Positions 1 through 11,659 are shown, numbered from the stretch's first letter. The stretch is DNA of 64,000 nucleotides from Platanthera guangdongensis (GCA_039583875.1 CM077151.1:23926208-23990207), one strand, 5' to 3'. The notes: generated by a model from the sequence alone, not told the origin. Program-made: numbers and translations.

Positions 1-89
1 TACGGCTCATCCCTTGGCGAATTGTGTATCTTTACATCGCCTCTCTCTGCCACTCCTCAAATTTGTCATCTCTTTTTCCTTCATTTCTA

Positions 90-1656
90 TTGCTAACTCT
101 ATGCAGGAAGCTTCTCAACACCCGGGGTGGCGGGCGGTCATGGATGACGAAATGACTGCTCTCTAGGCTAACTGAACCTGGGATCTGGTTCCTCTTCCTC
201 CCGAGCAGTCCTGTGTCAGTTACAAGTGGGATCTCCTCAAGGTGAAACCATCCATTGTTATCAAACATGTCGCGGATGGGTATGTTGACCGCTTAAAAGC
301 TTGCCTCATGGCCCTGGGTTTCACTCAGCAGCAAGGCCTTGATTATGATGAAACTCTCTCCCTGATCGCCAAGTTAAATACCGTTCGGGTCCTGATCTCT
401 TTGGTTGTGCATCGTCAGTGGCTCTTACATCAGTTAGATATTTAAAAATGTTTTTCTCAACGACGATCTCCAAGTAACTGTTTATATGCATCAACCTCTC
501 AGGTTTGAGACCACGGTGGAATCTCGTGTATGTCATCTACGGAAGTCTATATATGGTCTCAAACAGTCCACTCGTGCTTGGTTTGAAAAATTCAGTAAGG
601 TGGTTCGAGAAGTTGGGTTTCCACGGAGCTCGGTTGATTTCTCCATTTTTACCCGTCATCAACCAACAGGCACCGTGATTCTCCTTGTGAATGTTGATGA
701 TATTCTAATTACGGGCGACGATTCCAAAAGGATACAACAAATCAAACAACATTTAAACACAATATTTCAGACGAAAGATTTGGGAAATCTTCGATATTTC
801 TTCGGGCTTGAGGTCCCAAGATGACTGATGGTCTTCCTATCCCAACGGAAGTATTGTATTGATTTTCAAGATGCTGGCTGCTCAGGGTGCAAACCTGTGA
901 ACACCCTTATGGATGTAAATAACAAGCTTTCTACACATGTTTCTGATTTCGACCCACTGCTCACAAATCCAGAGTATTATCGACGTTTGGTGGGAAAGCT
1001 GATTTATCTTACAGTAACACGACCTGATATCTCATTTGTTGTAGGGGTTGTGAGTTGACTTATGCATGCTCCTCGAACATCGCACCTCCAAGCCGTCGAG
1101 CGCATTCTTAGATATTTGAAGACTGCTCCGGGACAAGTACTCGTTTACAAACCATCTACCTCTTTATCTCTTGTTGTGTATTCTGACGCTGACTACACTG
1201 GTTCTCTTGATGATAGACGTTCCACAACTGGTTTTTGTACATACTTTGGTGGATACCTTATTACCTGGCATAGCAAAAAGCAGACTGTTGTTGCTCGCTC
1301 GTCTGCTGAACCCAAGTACCGTACTATAGCAGCTGTTGTATCTGAGATAACCTGGCCTGAAAGTCTTCAAAATAATTACAGACTCAAACTCTCATCTCCG
1401 GCAATCTTGTTCTGTGACAGTCAAACAGCTATACATATTGACAAAAATCTCGTGTTCTATGAATGAACCAATCATATTGAAGTTGACTGTCACTTCATTC
1501 GAGAAAAAGTTCAATCAAAGAAGTTAGAATTAGAGCATGTTCCTGTAACAGGGCAAGTTGTTGACATTCTAACTAAAGCCCTTTCTCGACCGTTATATCA
1601 TGAGTTCTTATCCAAATTTGGCGCCTACGACTTGTATGCTCCAGCTTGCGGAGGAG
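90..1656 (+). pseudogene. Ty1/copia pol remnant (reverse transcriptase and RNase H end)
   Basis: This is the 3' part of a copia polyprotein, which would copy element RNA into DNA inside virus-like particles. Pieces in order: start of the RT domain (about 100-440, with LDYDETLSLIAKLNTVRVL), the middle of RT (486-824, with LRKSIYGLKQS and the catalytic box as NVDDILITGDD), then RNase H (1062-1466, with YSDADYTGSLDDRRSTTG and the end of the domain to about 1656). The usual YVDD tyrosine is Asn here. Reading is broken by stops near 164, 440, 823 and 1056, by a frameshift near 445 and by a stop after 1463. The protein runs into a polypurine-like stretch (about 1641-1656), then a probable 3' LTR. 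Gag, protease and integrase lie outside the window or are lost. It cannot be functional. Confidence 0.9.
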
Positions 1657-1860
1657 TGTTAAGAAGAAATGAAAAGGCCCAATATGAAAAGGTCATTCTT
1701 TGAGCCCATATATATTCTCTTTAGTCCCACATCATAGAATTGGAGTTTTCTCTACCTCTCTCTTCCTATACATATGTATGCATAAGTATGAGAAATTAAT
1801 AAAATTGGATTATTTTTATCTACTGTTATAAATCAAAAGAGAAAAAAAGGATTGTTATAC
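1657..1860 (+). repeat. Probable copia 3' LTR (downstream end unclear)
   Basis: It starts with TGTTAAGAAG directly after the end of the RNase H reading frame and a purine-rich GCGGAGGAG, the usual order of polypurine tract then LTR. An AATAAAA signal lies near 1798. I could not find a clean ...TTAACA terminus, so the downstream boundary is approximate. Confidence 0.5.
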
Positions 1861-2490
1861 AGTTCTCAGTATCCAAAAATGACCAAATAACTGAGATAAA
1901 GGCCATTGGTTATAAATCATGATTAAACTATCCTTTATCATCCTTATTTTAAGTTTTCACATTTTATTAATTAGCCATCACGCCTGAATTAAGAAACTGA
2001 TGCTCTAACCGGAAATAATTACAAATACGTTAAAATTCATTAATCAAATGACAAAAAATATTTAAAAAAGGACCATTAATGATACTTACCAATGCATTAC
2101 TCCGCGTGGAATTAATAAGTTTAGCTTTGGAGAACAGAGAATTTGGAATTGTCGGAATTTTTAATAGTCTACTTTTGCTAAAAATTCACGTTTACCAATT
2201 TTGACACGGGACAAACGTGAGGTGAATGAGGTGCAATTATGCGGGACTCAAATAAATTAGTGCTACTTTAGTGTTAAGACTCTAACAAGAAGCAATGTGA
2301 TGCAGGACGGCACTGGTCTCCAGGACAATGTTTAAACAAATACCTGACCATTAAAACAATAAATGTTGAAATAGTAAAGAAAATCACAAACAATTGAAAT
2401 TGAAACAATAGATAAACAAGTATATTTAGGATGAATTGTGAATTAGAGTGCTTCAATTAAATGATTAAATGTTAAGCAAAGAAACCACGT
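1861..2490. other. AT-rich stretch with no recognisable gene
   Basis: I see no convincing ORF, RNA gene or terminal repeat here. The short minus-strand ORF at 2274-2456 is hydrophobic only because the DNA is AT-rich. Confidence 0.5.
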
Positions 2491-2612
2491 TGTTGGAGAT
2501 TGCACTTAAATTAAATGTGTATTAGTTATCATAGTTCTTTTCCCTTCATTTATTACTCTGATATATTAAGAAGTAATCCTATGGAATTTGTATTGGATTC
2601 TAATTTCCAACA
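2491..2612 (+). repeat. Short (122 bp) copia 5' LTR with degenerate primer site
   Basis: The segment begins TGTTGGAG and ends TTTCCAACA, giving matched LTR ends (TGTTGGA/TCCAACA). It is followed at 2613 by GGGTATTATATTAGAGTC, which looks like an initiator-Met primer site (GGTATCAGAG) with extra bases. A leader and copia gag follow downstream on the same strand. An LTR of about 120 bp is at the short end for copia elements. Confidence 0.55.
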
Positions 2613-2718
2613 GGGTATTATATTAGAGTCGGCGCCAATTTAATCCTCCCGACGCTAGTTCCGTTCACCAAAGCCGCTTGCGACTTCGCCGGTCCCGGCG
2701 CCGCTATCGTCGTCTTAG

Positions 2719-3163
2719 TTATTAAAGGTGCAATGCGCATCAAGGCGCAAAGGGGTATTGGAGCTTAGGCGCAAGGCTCATGGCGCAGGAGCATGTCTAA
2801 CAAAGGCAAGGCGCAAACACATTCATATTAAATAATCAGCATCAAACATCATTTCAGTTTCTCAATCAAATTCTTTATCGAGTCTACTAATTAATCATTC
2901 ATTATTATCGTTTATCCCTTAAAAAAATAAAATCAATGTGGTCACCTGCATCATATTTAAATCCCAACGCACAATTATTTTTCACAAATACTAAATCAAT
3001 CCAAAATTATTGAATTCTTACATTATTGTTTATTTTTTAAAAAAATTTTACAATAAAAATCTCACTAATGCGCGCATTTTATGTTCGAAAGGCGCAAATA
3101 AGGCATACGAAGGCGCAAACCACTGAGCATGGCGAGCCTTGAGCCTTAGGCGCGCCTTTAACA
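2719..3163. mobile_element. MITE-like element with long imperfect terminal inverted repeats
   Basis: The left end (about 2719-2800, rich in AAGGTGC/AAGGCGC/TTAGGCGCAAGGC) is an imperfect inverted copy of the right end (about 3081-3163, GCCTTGAGCCTTAGGCGCGCCTTTAAC). The centre is AT-rich and codes for nothing. Long GC-rich terminal repeats around an AT-rich core are typical of hAT- or Mutator-like non-autonomous elements. I could not fix the exact ends or a TSD. It sits in the leader between the 122-bp LTR and the copia gag remnant. Confidence 0.55.
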
Positions 3164-3484
3164 ACAGCACCCGAATTCGCCTTCGCTCGCATACCAACTA
3201 CTACATCCGTCTTCGCCCGCATTCCGCCACCATACTCGCCTTCCCCGTCTTTGTGGGGTATGTGCCGATCGGTGACAGAGAACTTCGGGCTCATGGGGGT
3301 TTAATTCTCTTCGTTCTGGTGTCCGGATCTCCTTAATCCTGAGGGAATGGTTCCTCCTCCTTCCTATACCTGATTTGGCCTTCTTAGATGATTCTATTGT
3401 TGGGATCGACCTCATTTTCATCTCTTTATATGAGTGAAACCCTCGTTTCGTGCTTCTACCCCGAGTTTCAGTAATCCTTTGATT

Positions 3485-4085
3485 TCTATTCTTGGTTTGC
3501 TATGTCTAGGTGTGTTGATACTCCACATATGCCATTTGGCAGAGGGGTCTCTTCTACTCCAATGTCCTCTATGAGATTTGGCTGAGTGAATATTGACCAC
3601 GACACCCCTCAAATTACCACCATGAAACTGATGGAACCAACTATCTCCTGTTGGATCGCACCATCAGTCTTGCCCTAAAGAGCCGCTGTATGTTTGGATA
3701 TGTCAGCGACACAGCTAGGGAGCCCGCACTGGCAACGCCAGAGTGGTTGCAATAAGAGACTGAAAACTCCTTAGTGATGTCATGACTTCTCAACTCTATG
3801 TTGGAACCTATTGCTCGAAATTACTTCTCAACTCTACGTTGGATACTGCTGCTAATCTATGGAAGCGTGCTGAGGTTATCTATTCATGCCGGGGGAATGT
3901 CGTTCAGATATTTCAATTGCGGCGACAAATATTTCTTCTGAGATAGGATGATCGTCCTTCCCTAGCGCACTACTTGGATTCCTCAGTTTCGTCAGTTATA
4001 AGGATTTTATAAGTTTTTATGATGGCTCACTTAGAGCTCTCGCTACTTATAGAGCACTTTTGTCATGAGGATAGGAGCGGGGGAT
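3485..4085 (+). pseudogene. Ty1/copia gag remnant
   Basis: Across shifting frames the plus strand reads like copia Gag: around 3590-3720 it has DTPQITTMKL, GTNYLL and LALKSRCMFGYVS, matching the N-terminal 'KLNGTNYLxW...LALKSRxMFGYV' block of plant copia Gag. Further pieces (EPIARNY near 3810, LWKRAEVIYSC near 3860-3890, QIFQLRRQIF near 3905-3935) fit the rest of that domain. Several frameshifts and stops interrupt it. It lies downstream of the 122-bp LTR and the MITE, and ends abruptly just before an unrelated minus-strand LTR at 4099. Gag would form the particle core; this copy is dead. Confidence 0.65.
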
Positions 4086-4098
4086 AAACAATTCCTGT

Positions 4099-4275
4099 GT
4101 CAACATGATTGGTCGACAGATCTCAGTTGGAAGAAATGAAGAGAGAATAATGATAGATATTCTTATTCATCCACATAGGGGTATTTTTAAAGCATTACAA
4201 GGGACTCATAAAGACGAACAGACAATGTGGGATTAATACACACTCACACAAATATTAATAATAATAATCTCAACA
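4099..4275 (-). repeat. Copia-type LTR (minus strand) with polypurine tract at 4276-4290
   Basis: On the minus strand the sequence runs polypurine tract (TTTGAGGGGGAG) then TGTTGAGATT ... TGTTGACA, so both ends carry TGTTGA/TCAACA. The 177-bp segment would therefore be a 3' LTR. The adjoining internal sequence (4276 upward) holds no recognisable pol, so the element is deleted or non-autonomous. Confidence 0.6.
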
Positions 4276-5757
4276 CTCCCCCTCAAACTGGAAAGAAAAC
4301 ACTCAGCTTGGACACATCAAATAAAGGCAACGGAGGTAGGCAATGTGTGACAAAAAATCAGACAAACCATCGGAGAAAATTCTAAATCGTGGAACCAAAC
4401 TGGGGACAGCCATACATGAAGCAGACCCACATACGAAGCAGACTCACACACGAAGCAGGACCCACACACGACGTGGACTCGCTGGAATCTGGTCAACCAA
4501 CATCACATACACACACTGACACACATGCAAAAGAGAATGAAAGATGTGGAGCAAATCATCAAATGGGTAACCGGGGATAATCCGTTAAGAGATAATACGC
4601 ACAAAGGGCGGTCCCACACGACACGGTCCCACGAGACATAACCCGCTGAGATTAGAATACCAACATCAGTCGTGTTCCAACACATGACCAATCGAAAGAA
4701 ACATGAGGAGACGCATAATAACATGTGACAAAGCCTGAAAGTCGTGTGGAACGAAGGCAAAAGGCCGAGTAAGATCATCTGAGTCACCTTCATCCCAATC
4801 ACTCCCCCTCACATGGAAAAACACGTGCATGAAGGCTTACAACACAATCAAATTAAGACAAATAAAAAAAGCTGACACTCCATCACCATCATCGACGAGA
4901 TAAGCAAGCAGCGAGATCTATGGCGGCTGGCAGGATCATCAGAGGCAGCAGCGGAAGGATGACAGATAAGCATGTCGAGCACACCCGACTACCCGAGGCA
5001 GCACTAAAGGAACCACCAAGCGGGAAGAGGATGTGGCAAGCAAGATCCGTCGATGACGGGAGCAGCAAGACGACAAGACCAGCGGCTGGTGGCTCACAAA
5101 TGTCAAAGGAAGGAGAAATGGTTGCCAGATCCAATAGAAGAAGAAGATACGCTGCCAGAATACGAGACCTCCGGACGGGATCGATGGGAAGAAGAAGAGA
5201 CACTGTTGACGATGAGAAGTAATAGGAGACCTCCAGACGGGATCAACAAGACCAGTGGGGTCGCGGCGGAAGTCAAGATCATTGATGTCAACGAAAGACG
5301 GGAGCGTTGACAAAATCAGTAAGAAGACAACATGGGAGAAAGATACCTCCACGTCGAAATCCAAGAACGTCGTAGAGAAGGGGGGTTCCGCTCCCGTCGA
5401 TGGAATCAAGCGTCGATTCCGTCAATGGGAGCAGGAGTGGAGCAGACCGAGGAGAACCCTAGCAGCGCGATCAACCGAGACAAAAGCGAGAGGCAGAAGC
5501 TTGAAATTTAGGGGGCGCTAGAGGACCCTTGGGGTGGCGGGTTTTGGGAAGGGAAAGGGGCGGAGGGGGGCTGGAATGGGGCAGCAGGCCGGCGGCCTTG
5601 TACAGGAAGGGGAGGGGGCGGCGGTACAGGTAGAAGGAGTGGGGTTGGGCGGCGGAACCAAGGGGGGGCTTGGGAGTGGCGGCTGCTGAATTCTAGCAGG
5701 CCGGCGGTGGAAGGGAGGGAGTTTGGGGGGATTTCGGTGGTGGAAAAGGGGAGGGGA
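4276..5757 (-). other. Internal region of an unrecognised minus-strand element
   Basis: This lies between the polypurine tract at 4276-4290 and the gypsy LTR at 5758. On the minus strand it begins GC-rich and C-rich (5757-5500), has a CTAGGGTTCTC leader-like motif near 5460, an open frame from 5409 to 4939 (156 codons, Ser/Leu/Phe-rich, no domain I recognise) and a second GTGAGGGGGAGTGATTGGG purine tract near 4793-4811. This fits a non-autonomous copia-like element, but I see no Gag or Pol motif and the assignment is weak. Confidence 0.3.
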
Positions 5758-6173
5758 TGATGGAAAATGATAGAGGGGGGTAGGGGTTACCTTGGGGAGG
5801 AGTTTGGCGGCCTAGGAGTCGTCACTTATGGTTCCACGGCGTCGGCACCGAGAAGGGAACGCTGGAATCCGGGGAAGCTTTTCTCCAAATTCAACAATGC
5901 CTCAAATCAACCTCTAACACTCCTATTTATAATAAAAGACAAGTTAGGGCATCCTCATCAATGGTTATGATTCGCCGGTGTGTTAGCCACTTAAAATACA
6001 TCAAAACAAACTCAAAAAAAATAAAATAATATAGTTTTTTGACTCGCGGCAACATCTCGGACGCAACCGCGGAGTCCGATCGGTGATCCGATCAAGTCTT
6101 CCTGCGCGAATACATGTACGTGGGTCCCGCCTTGCGGCGAACCCCTCCAGGTGCATCTAATGGTTCCCCATCA
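5758..6173 (-). repeat. Ty3/gypsy 3' LTR (416 bp), with polypurine tract at 6174-6187
   Basis: On the minus strand the purine tract CAGTCTGGGGGAGT is followed by TGATGGGGAACC ... TTTTCCATCA, so the LTR ends are TGATGG/CCATCA. A TATA-like TATTATAAATAG lies at 5923-5934 on the minus strand. The LTR follows directly after the integrase/chromodomain end of the same minus-strand element. Confidence 0.8.
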
Positions 6174-6187
6174 ACTCCCCCAGACTG

Positions 6188-8045
6188 AAAAGCCTTCATC
6201 TCCGATGAATGGAGATGATCATACTGAGGTCGAAGTCCGGGGGCGAGTCGATCGAGCTATGCCGGTAGTATCCAAGTGTCGTCAGTGTCAGGGCGGCCCC
6301 GCCAATGTACCAGGTAGCGGCAACGCGGTCCGTACGAGGTGGGAACAAACTAGTGGGATCTGATCTCCGTGATGCTCTCATCTCTCGCCTCTCGAAAGAT
6401 GGATGCCGGTGCGATCGGTGGTGCCTGCAGTGGAACCAAAGGGGATGACTTCCCGGATGGGTGGGTGGCAACAGTGGGTGAACCAGGATGGTCATCAGAT
6501 GGTGGTGATGTGTGAGGGTGGTATGGTAGCAACAGTGGGGGCGGGGTGGTTGGACATCTCCAATGCTCGGGTCCACATACTCATGAGGTTCATAGTATGG
6601 AGTCAGGTCCTCAACATTAAACACAGGGTGAATTCTCATACTGGTCGGGATGTCAAGTCGGTAGGCGTTGGTCCCAATACGACTAATAATGGAGTACGGA
6701 CCCATTCGCCTCGCGCTTAACTTCTTGGCAGGCCCCAAAGGGAGCCTCTCGAGGCAGACTCGCATCATGACCTTCTCGTCTATGTTAAATATTTGTTCTC
6801 GCCTTCGCTTATCTGCATGGACTTTGTAATTTTCATTGCTTAATATTATTTGTCGGCGGACCGACTCACGCAAATCATGCAAGTGCTGTGCAAATGACTC
6901 CGCAGACTCACTAGGGCGGGACTCTAAAGGGCTCGACACAAGGTCTATGGGTTTTCTCGGGTCATATCCTGACACTACATGAAATGGACTCAACCCGGCG
7001 GACCTATTAACTGAGCTATTGTAAGCAAACTCGATTATCGGCAAATCTAAGTCCCAACTGCCTACATGCTCTCCTACCAGACACCGCAACAGATTTCGTA
7101 AACTCCAATTCACTACCTCAGTTTGTCCGTTCGTCTGTGAGTGATATGCCGAGGAAAACCTAACGATAGTGCCAGTCTTGTGCCACAGGGTTTTCCAGAA
7201 GTAGCTCATGAACCTCACATCGCGGTCCGACACAATCGACTTGGGCAGGCCATGCAATCGAAAGACGTCCCTCATGAATATGGATGCAACGTGAGTCGCA
7301 TCTGCCGTCTTGCGGCAGGCAATGAAGTGTGTCATTTTCGAAAACCGATCAACCACCACGAAGATGGAGTCGTGTTTCCATAGGGTGCGGGGAAGTCCGT
7401 GAACAAAATCCATGTTAATGTCCTCCCAAGGGCGGTGGGGTACGGTTAAAGGCGTATAAAGACCGGTGTTTTGTTTGTTGCCCTTTGGTGTCTGACAAAT
7501 ACAGCAGTGGCGCACAACTCGGGCTACATCCTTCTTGAGGCCGATCCAGTAGAGACAGTCCTCGACAATGGCGATGGATTTATCTCGCACGAAGTGGCCC
7601 GCGGCTCCGCCCGCGTGCAGCTCCCAAATCAGATAATCTCGGTAAGATGTCTGGGTAATGCATAGACGGGAACCACGGTACAAGTATCCCTCATAGATCT
7701 GATATCCCTTAACAGGGTCGGGTGGGTCTCGGGAAAGGGCGGTGTAAATCCCGCCAAAATCAGGACATGTCGGATAGTCCAGCATCAACCTCTCAAGTCC
7801 CTCGACACTCGCAATCATTGTCTGCAACAGGGACACGCGGCGACTCAACGCGTCCGTCGGCTTGTTCTCAACACCAGTGCGGTGCTTGAGAACATAATGG
7901 AAATCCTGCAGATATTCGACCCACTTCGCATGCTGGTGGCCCAGCTCGCGTTGCGAGTCCAGGTAACGTAGGGCCTGGTGGTCAGAGTATAACACGAACT
8001 CCCGGGGGAGGAGATAGTGCCTCTAATAGCACAGAGACTGGACTA
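6188..8045 (-). pseudogene. Chromovirus-type gypsy pol remnant (RNase H end, integrase, chromodomain)
   Basis: Integrase inserts element DNA into the chromosome; the chromodomain guides it. The minus-strand frame starts inside RNase H (REFVLYSDHQALRYL, 8010-7960, with a TAG in the preceding codons), then carries the integrase zinc finger (HAGGAAGH...HCCICQ), the catalytic core ([23 protein letters not shown]) and the C-terminal GPYSIISRIGTNAYRLDI/HPVFNVEDL. The chromodomain-like YLVHWRGRPDTDDTWI (about 6310-6260) lies in another frame, so a frameshift separates it from integrase. Protease, RT and most of RNase H are missing because a deletion near 8045 joins this part to gag. Among chromoviruses, CRM, Galadriel and Reina are all possible. 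Confidence 0.85.
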
Positions 8046-8690
8046 TCACATAAAATTCTCAATCGTAATTCGAGTACTTTTGTCTAGCCTCCCGTGACTA
8101 TCGAACGAAGGGGCCTCGAGTCGAATACGACGAGTGATGTCCAAGTAGCGTCCATCTCTCCGTGGATCATGGTAATCCTCGGGGTAATCATCAAGAGCGT
8201 AATCGTGTCGACCGGGTGAGGGACCACGCTCTCTCCGACATGGAGGGTAGTACTCATCACGACGATGGTCTCGGTGGCCAAGTGGAGGCCCTCGATCCCT
8301 GGGGTCAGGATGAGGTCTACGCGGTATACGGTAGTCATCACGCGGAGGTAGGGGCCTCTCACGCACCAGATCAAGATGTCGCCTGGCCGGCGGGGCTGGG
8401 GCTGGGGCTCGATGGTGAGGATCACGACGGTAGCGGTCTGCCGGAGGCTGAGTGGGCGCTAGTCATAACGTGGAGGAACGTCAGGGTCATCCTCAAGTGA
8501 ATCGTTATGCTGTGTCGGAGTGTCTCTGGCATCCTCTAAGTGGCCTAAACGAAGGTTCACCTCGACAAGATCATGACGCACATCGTCGAACTGGGCTCCT
8601 ATGGTGTCAATGCGACCTAGGATAAGGCGTTGGAACTCAGAAAAATCAGCGTCCGAGTTCGAGCTCGTCGCTCGGTCCTCAGCTCCTATT
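8046..8690 (-). pseudogene. Gypsy gag N-terminal remnant
   Basis: Read from about 8690 downward, the minus strand encodes a Gag-like coiled N-terminus (FQRLILGRIDTIGAQFDDV, LRLGHLEDAR) and then an Arg/Pro/Asp-rich linker (RRPHPDPRDRGPPLGHRD), interrupted by a stop near 8461 and a frame change near 8370-8425. The last residues (LEAPSFDSHGRLD, about 8100-8070) resemble the 'PxFDGRLDP' opening of the chromovirus Gag core domain. The reading then breaks into RNase H sequence at about 8045. No protease or RT lies between, so this copy has lost over 2 kb internally. Confidence 0.65.
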
Positions 8691-8812
8691 TTTTTGTTTT
8701 GCTAGACCCTCAAGATCAGTGACTTAGTTCTAATAAGACTGAAAGATATATTTATCTATAATTATATTTTAAATGTCATACACACAACTATCTTGAGATA
8801 CAATAATTGATT

Positions 8813-11179
8813 TTAAATTTTAGTGAGTTTTTTTCTTAAAGTATAACTTGTAACATCAATGTCAAATAAATTAATACATTGTATATCAAGGACATATCTT
8901 GAAGCGACGTTTTTTGTTGTTATATAAGTTATCTGAAAAATCTCTCTGTAAACAACATTCATTGTATAAATACCTTCATGATCATCTATTATGCCCCTTT
9001 GCACCAGATTTTTTGTTTTTTTCTCGGGAGGTACCTCGCAATAGAGCCACATACAACTGACCATGGCTGAACTCATTATTTGGTAGGTATATCCCGACAT
9101 TTTCAATTGTTTGGCCTTATAATTTATTTATCGTCAATGTGAAGCTTAATCGTAATGGAAATTGCTCATGTGTTAATTCAAATGACAATCTAATATCTTC
9201 AGCAGTTTTCAATGGTATTCGTGGCAAGAAGACCAAGTTTCCTTGAAACTGACCTGTTAAAATCTCTGCTTCGATTACATTTTTCGCAAACATACGACAA
9301 ATAAGTCTTGTTCTATTACAAAGACCTATCTTCAGATCAATATTTCTGAGTAACATTATTGGGGCTCCAATTTTTAACTTTAACTTTGAGGAGATAAGTT
9401 AACTGGTGTCAATGAATTTAGAAATTCAGGTTGATACAAATTTCTTATGTCATCAATGACATAGTCATATGAGTAGTATATAACTTTTCACCCGAAAATT
9501 CTAGTAGAATGATATCGTTCAACATGTTCACATGCTCATTTAGAGGTGTTAATATCTTGACATGATTCCATAAATATGATTGAACAATACTTGCGATAAT
9601 AACCGTGCTCTTGTTCCATTGACAACAAGTAGTACTTGGCGAAAATCTCCCCCCATAATGATTATTTTACCTCCAAATGACTTATTTACATCTGTGTCAT
9701 CACGAAATAAATGATCAACCGCCTCGAATGCGTTTCTATCAGCTATTGGTGCTTCATCCCAAATTATGGCTGATGATTTTCGGATAACTTCTGCAAAATT
9801 TGCTTTTTGTGAAAACCACAATAAGATTTGCTATCCAATTTAATAAGTATATATAATTTTGAGTGTGCAGCTCGACCTCTTGGTAATAGAGTTGCGGCAA
9901 TACCTGAAGTAGTTGTAGTTAAAATGATGCATCATGTATTCCTAAAAGCAACAAGAATTGCACGGTAGAGATATGTCTTTCCAGTTCCACTCGGTCCATC
10001 AATAAAAAAATAACTCATGTGTCTTGTTTCTTTTTGCCTCACTTATCGTATTGTAAGCATGTAATTGCCCTTCATTGAGTAATGTAAATGCATTAAGATC
10101 ATCTCTTGTAATAGGTAATGATAACTTTACTTCAATAAGGCTGAAGAGGTTATTGAAATAGTTGAATGATTCATTTATCGGTGGTAAATCAAACTCTTTA
10201 ATAGAATGTTTATGTTGTTGAAGAATATCATTGAGGTCATGAAGATGCTTATTCATAATGTAGAACTCAGTGGCGCTGGAACTTGGATAATCTTCTATCA
10301 TGCTTGAATAATTTTCATCCCAACATCAACTGGTTCGCAAAATATCAAAATAGTAGCGAACAATCTTCTCAACGTAGATGACATTCTGAAAACTTGAGCC
10401 TCGATTAGACATTCTCGAATACTATTATCTTGCTCAAGCAGGTCGTACTTTTCTGCAGCATTTTTAAAAGTGTTACAGTGAATTACATTGACAGTCAATA
10501 AACTATCGAATGATGTAGGACCCGGAACATGATTTAGTAGCATACGCAAATAATATCTTTCACTATCAGCAAGCGGAACAAAATAAATCTTACCAATCAC
10601 TGTTCATTTTTTGATTCTTTTCCTCCAATATTTTTGTTGTTTGAAACGATAATATTTTGGAAAATTTCTATATAAATATAAATTTAGCACTCTTTGTCTG
10701 TTGTATACATTGAAAAATTCAGTCAACGTTGTTTTGGAGTTTCTGTTGTTCATCAATATCGATGCAATTGACTGTTCATTATGAAATTGTATCTGATGTT
10801 TATTGGGTAGATGTATTTGTAACCGCTCTACTGATGATATATTCGACTCATTAGAAACTTGAACATTTTTCATAATGATTCGAGAGGGCATAACCATCTA
10901 CCATCAACATAGTTGCTTATTTCATCATGATCAGCACCAGGTTGGACTTGAAAAGAGACTTTATATGAACTTTTACATACATATTTGTGTAAATATTTTA
11001 TACTGTTGATACTGCTACAGATCTCAACGTTCAGATGATAATTATATTTTAAAAGTAATCACAAATTATATAGAACCCATATATTGTCAATGTTGAAGTC
11101 GACATTTCTGTCAAATGTAATATATCTGTTATCATTTTTTCTTCGGTATACTGGATAAGCATCATTTTCATGTATTGTT
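8813..11179 (-). pseudogene. Helitron protein: C-terminal part with Rep end and Pif1-like helicase
   Basis: From high to low coordinates: VYRRKNDNRYITFDRNVDF and KYLHKYVCK (end of the Rep region, where the catalytic tyrosines usually lie), ERLQIHLPNKHQ (10897-10604), GKIYFVPLADSERYYLRML (10600-10298), the Walker A loop GPSGTGKT (about 9998-9975), a Walker B-like SAIIWDEAPI (9775-9745), GGDFRQV (about 9650), and the C-terminal helicase motifs LCNRTRLICRMF, LPRIPL and LSFTLTINK (9356-9117). The downstream NVGIYLPN/VALSR block survives only in shifted frames (9106-8813). Frameshifts occur near 10900, 10600, 10300, 9990, 9830 and 9110. The family normally unwinds donor DNA during transposition; this copy cannot make a working protein. 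Confidence 0.88.
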
Positions 11180-11659
11180 TGTAACGACTTCATCCGTTCA
11201 TATAGTATATACTAGAAGGTCCGGCCGGGGCCCCACAGCATATACCACAAAACAGGCGGCGAAGTCACGGAATGATACCAGAGTTGCGCATCCTAACACA
11301 AAATCATTTTAGCGGAAGCTTATAACACGAGGTTGAACTCTAAACATGAATGTCCACCATGGCTGGCCTGCACGCCAATATTTGGAAGTCACTGTGGTAA
11401 ACGGACTTGTACGGCCATAAGGCTAACTGACTATGTATGTGATGAACATTCATGTTTTATATAAATGTGGATTTTGATATGGTGGACATTCATGTTTAGA
11501 GTTCAACCTCGTGTTATAAGCTTCCGCTAGAATGATTTTGTGTTAGGATGCGCAACTCATGTATCATTCCGTGACTTCGCCGCCTGTTTTGTGGTATATG
11601 TTGTGGGGCCCCGGCCGGACCTTCTAGTATATACTATATGAACGGATGGAGTCGTTACA
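11180..11659. repeat. 180-bp inverted repeat inside the solo LTR
   Basis: 11180-11359 is repeated in inverted orientation at 11480-11659, with a 120-bp spacer. The arms match almost fully; I see only scattered differences and small indels. Both outer ends are copies of the LTR terminus (TGTAACGACT at the left, GTCGTTACA at the right), so the LTR end has been duplicated head to head. The arms could form a long hairpin. Confidence 0.9.

Noticed and set aside
4503..5409. Minus-strand ORFs (99 and 156 codons) as possible host genes
   Set aside because: No recognisable domain, and flanked by polypurine tracts and LTRs. More likely leader or non-coding parts of a non-autonomous element.
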